NCBI GenBank assembly: GCA_029975745.1
Contig: JARKOL010000126.1
Span: 1 to 42,665, forward strand
Source: Myxococcota bacterium
Lineage (GTDB): Bacteria > Myxococcota_A > UBA9042 > DTJE01
Direction: 5' to 3'
Length of the DNA: 42,665 nt
The notes below the pieces were generated by a model, which searched no databases, was not told the DNA's origin, and saw nothing but the letters and a program-made list of their open reading frames with translations. Shown here in pieces: positions 40,611 through 42,665 of this stretch. The stretch's first letter is position 1, and each line of letters opens with the position of its first letter. Both the position numbers and the translations under genes were made by a program.

Positions 40611-42665
40611 ATGAGGTACGCGCAGGCAAGCCTGATCGTCCTGGTGTTCGCGGTCGCCCTGGGCTCGACGAACGCCCGGTGCAGCGCCCCGGAGGCAGGC
40701 AACCGGCCCGTCCAGGCCGTCGGCCGAATCGTACAGGCACCCGCCTGGAACAAGCCCCTGCGCGGATGGGCCGCGGTCGATGCGCTGGTCGAGGAGCAGA
40801 AACTGGAGGCCGCCTCCGGGATGGCCGAAAAGCTGCTGGCCGACGCCCGCAAGGCCCGCAACGTCGCCGAGGAGGTCCGCGCACTGGTCCGGCTGACCCA
40901 GATGCGCATGGGCCTGCACGGATACGAGACCGCCGTCAGGAACCTGAAGGACGCTCCCTGGCCGAGCGATCCGCTGGCCCAGGCCGTGCTGAATCTGTAC
41001 TACGCCCAGGCCCTGGTGACCTACGGCAATGGGTACTCGTGGGAAATCCGCCAGCGCGAGGAGGTCGCCTCGACGGGCCCCGTGGACCTGAAGGCATGGA
41101 CCGCCCGCCAGATCCGCGCCGAGGCCCAGGCGGCGTTCGGCGCCGCGTGGAAGCAACGGGAGGCATTGGGAGGACTGGCCCGGGACGCGCTGCCCGAATT
41201 CGTGTCGGCCAACGACTATCCCGACGGCATCCGGCCGACGCTGCGTGACGCCCTGACCTACCTGTTCGCCTCCTTCCTGGACGACTCGGGCGACTGGACT
41301 CCGGCCCAGTCCGGCGACGTGTACCTGCTGGATCTGGAGGGCCTGCTGGGACCCGCCCGCCCCGCGACCGACGCCGACCTGGCCGCCGACCGGCATCCGC
41401 TGGAGTCGCTGGCCGCCGTCCTGGGCGACCTGGAGGCGTGGCACGACGCCCGGAAGGCCGTCGGCGCCCGGCTGGAGGCGCGGCTGCAGCGCATCCGCCA
41501 CCTGCATGAACACGTCACGCAGGACGACGACCGGACCCGCATTCGGGAACACCTCGTCAACAGGCTGGAAACGACCCGCAGCGACCCGTGGTGGTCCGTC
41601 GGGATGGCCCTGCTGGCGGAACTGACGCGATCCCGGAACGTCTGGGATGCCGACGCGCTGGCCCGGACGATCGCCGAACAGGGATGGAAGGCCTTTCCGG
41701 ACGACGTCGGGGGACGGCGCTGCCTGTACATCGTGCGAGCCATCGAGGCCCCCGAGTTCACGATGAACGCGATGGCGTCGGACGCCCCCGATCGACGTTC
41801 GATCGGGGTGACCTCGCGCAACCTGGGCCAGTTGCACTTCCGGGCGTGGCGAATCGCGGATCCCTGGGATCTGATCGAGCGGTCGGACGACTACCATTTG
41901 ATGCCCCGAGGCAACGAACTCGAGGCCCGGCTGCGCCGCTCGCCCGACCATGCGTGGTCCGTCGAACTGCCCGTGCTGCCCGACTATCGGAACCACCAGA
42001 CCTGGGTCATGCCGCCCATGCGGACCCCCGGCCTGTGGATCGTGGCCGCGTCGGCCGACCCGGGGTTCGGCGAGGAAGCCAACGTCCGCACCGCGGTCCC
42101 CATGGTGGTGGGCGATCTGGTACTGACTCGGACCGTCGAGGACGCCGACGTGTACGTCCGCGTGCTGTCGGGCGCCACGGGCAGGCCGGTCGCCGGCGCC
42201 GAGGTCCGGATGTACCGCAAGGATTGGAACAAGGGCCACAAGGTCGCGGCGCGGGCGACATCCGGCGACGACGGTCGGGCGATCCTGAAGGCCGGGGGCA
42301 CCGGCAACCAGTGGTTCGTGGCCGCGCAGAAGGACGATCAGTTCGCGCTGGACGCCGACGCCTTCTGGCTGGGCCGTCCCTCGCGACCACAGGCCCGGGA
42401 CGCCGCCCTGATCTACACCGATCGCAGCATCTACCGGCCGGGCCAGACCCTGAAGTTCAAGGTCCTGGCCTACGGCACCCAGACGCCGGGCGAACGATTC
42501 CGCACGCTGCCCGACCGGAACCTGACGGTGACCCTGCGCGACGCCAACGGCCAGCAGGTCGAGGCCGTCGAGGTCAAGACCAACACCCACGGCACCGCAT
42601 CGGGCCAGTTCCTGCTGCCCGCGGGACGCATGCTTGGCCCATGGCGCCTGGTCGCGTCCATTCCC
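40611..42665 (+). CDS. Bacterial alpha-2-macroglobulin (3' partial, runs off the window)
   Basis: 685 codons are open from the ATG at 40611 to the last base; the gene is absent from the ORF track because no stop occurs. GGGAGGTG gives a strong SD, and the N-terminus is a signal peptide (LIVLVFAVALGSTNA). Residues ~30-400 are helical and hydrophilic and unassigned. From ~470 a beta-sandwich (VPMVVGDLVLTRTVEDADVYVRVLSGATGRPVAGAEV) precedes the MG2 hallmark YTDRSIYRPGQTLKFKVLAYG (~600). Full-length relatives have ~1500-2000 residues and trap proteases, some by a thioester in the part lying outside the window. YfaS-like periplasmic defence is the expected role. The antisense 1229-aa ORF across it is a shadow. 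Confidence 0.88.
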   Translation, partial: MRYAQASLIVLVFAVALGSTNARCSAPEAGNRPVQAVGRIVQAPAWNKPLRGWAAVDALVEEQKLEAASGMAEKLLADARKARNVAEEVRALVRLTQMRMGLHGYETAVRNLKDAPWPSDPLAQAVLNLYYAQALVTYGNGYSWEIRQREEVASTGPVDLKAWTARQIRAEAQAAFGAAWKQREALGGLARDALPEFVSANDYPDGIRPTLRDALTYLFASFLDDSGDWTPAQSGDVYLLDLEGLLGPARPATDADLAADRHPLESLAAVLGDLEAWHDARKAVGARLEARLQRIRHLHEHVTQDDDRTRIREHLVNRLETTRSDPWWSVGMALLAELTRSRNVWDADALARTIAEQGWKAFPDDVGGRRCLYIVRAIEAPEFTMNAMASDAPDRRSIGVTSRNLGQLHFRAWRIADPWDLIERSDDYHLMPRGNELEARLRRSPDHAWSVELPVLPDYRNHQTWVMPPMRTPGLWIVAASADPGFGEEANVRTAVPMVVGDLVLTRTVEDADVYVRVLSGATGRPVAGAEVRMYRKDWNKGHKVAARATSGDDGRAILKAGGTGNQWFVAAQKDDQFALDADAFWLGRPSRPQARDAALIYTDRSIYRPGQTLKFKVLAYGTQTPGERFRTLPDRNLTVTLRDANGQQVEAVEVKTNTHGTASGQFLLPAGRMLGPWRLVASIP

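Noticed and set aside
38901-42590. 1229-aa minus-strand ORF
   Set aside because: Low-complexity Gly/Gln/Arg/His-rich translation, antisense to the VIT-like gene and the open macroglobulin frame, which has a signal peptide, SD and MG2 motif. It is a GC-driven shadow.

Overview
The window is a gene-dense, very GC-rich piece of a Gram-negative bacterial chromosome. Outer-membrane lipoproteins, a beta-barrel, an RND/TolC pump, a SPOR-domain protein, MopE-type metal-binding repeats, Dictyostelium-type cysteine repeats and Geobacter-style multihaem proteins (mixed CXXCH and CX4CH sites) together suggest Myxococcota or a related uncultivated 'deltaproteobacterial' lineage. That placement is inferred from gene content; no rRNA or other taxonomic marker was available. 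I found no tRNA, rRNA, CRISPR array, integrase, transposase or prophage gene.

Layout. (1) 1-6145: a cysteine-rich secreted protein that is open at the left edge, a small lipoprotein with a DsbD-alpha-like CX4C motif, and a convergent large PKD-domain lipoprotein. (2) 6410-11720, minus strand: the most interesting block. It runs, in transcription order, as a 21-haem lipoprotein cytochrome, an outer-membrane beta-barrel, a 13-haem cytochrome and a 4-haem small cytochrome. This is a porin-cytochrome conduit of the kind used for extracellular electron transfer, with 38 predicted haem sites. (3) 11971-15576, plus strand: an ExbB/TolQ-type channel protein without its ExbD/TolR partner, a GAF histidine kinase whose ATPase domain lacks key residues, and a receiver/HD-GYP protein. 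(4) 15587-23399, minus strand: housekeeping genes, namely a DapC-like aminotransferase, rho, glpK, an NCS2-like permease, ssb and aspartokinase. (5) 23435-29053, minus strand: a tripartite RND efflux operon whose genes overlap or nearly touch. (6) 29203-35033, plus strand: an odd c-type cytochrome lipoprotein (CX5CH), an acyltransferase, a YdfG-like SDR, endonuclease III and a large DUF4175-like membrane/coiled-coil protein. (7) 35053-38661, minus strand: RidA, a cupin, a SPOR protein and argS. (8) 38880-42665, plus strand: a secreted VIT-like protein and the first 685 residues of a bacterial alpha-2-macroglobulin. The latter is missing from the ORF track because it has no stop inside the window.

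How the parts work together. The conduit would carry electrons from the periplasm (4-haem shuttle, then 13-haem protein) through the barrel to the 21-haem surface protein, which is built of four five-haem repeats plus one terminal site. A perfect TATAAT box with a weak -35 and an 18-bp dyad centred near -46 lies in front of this operon and suggests activator control. The RND operon and the CX5CH cytochrome gene diverge from a 15-bp perfect palindrome that overlaps both -35 boxes. Short dispersed hairpin repeats occur beside ssb and beside argS. Several starts are non-ATG (rho GTG, permease GTG, aspartokinase TTG), chosen from strong Shine-Dalgarno sequences and family lengths.
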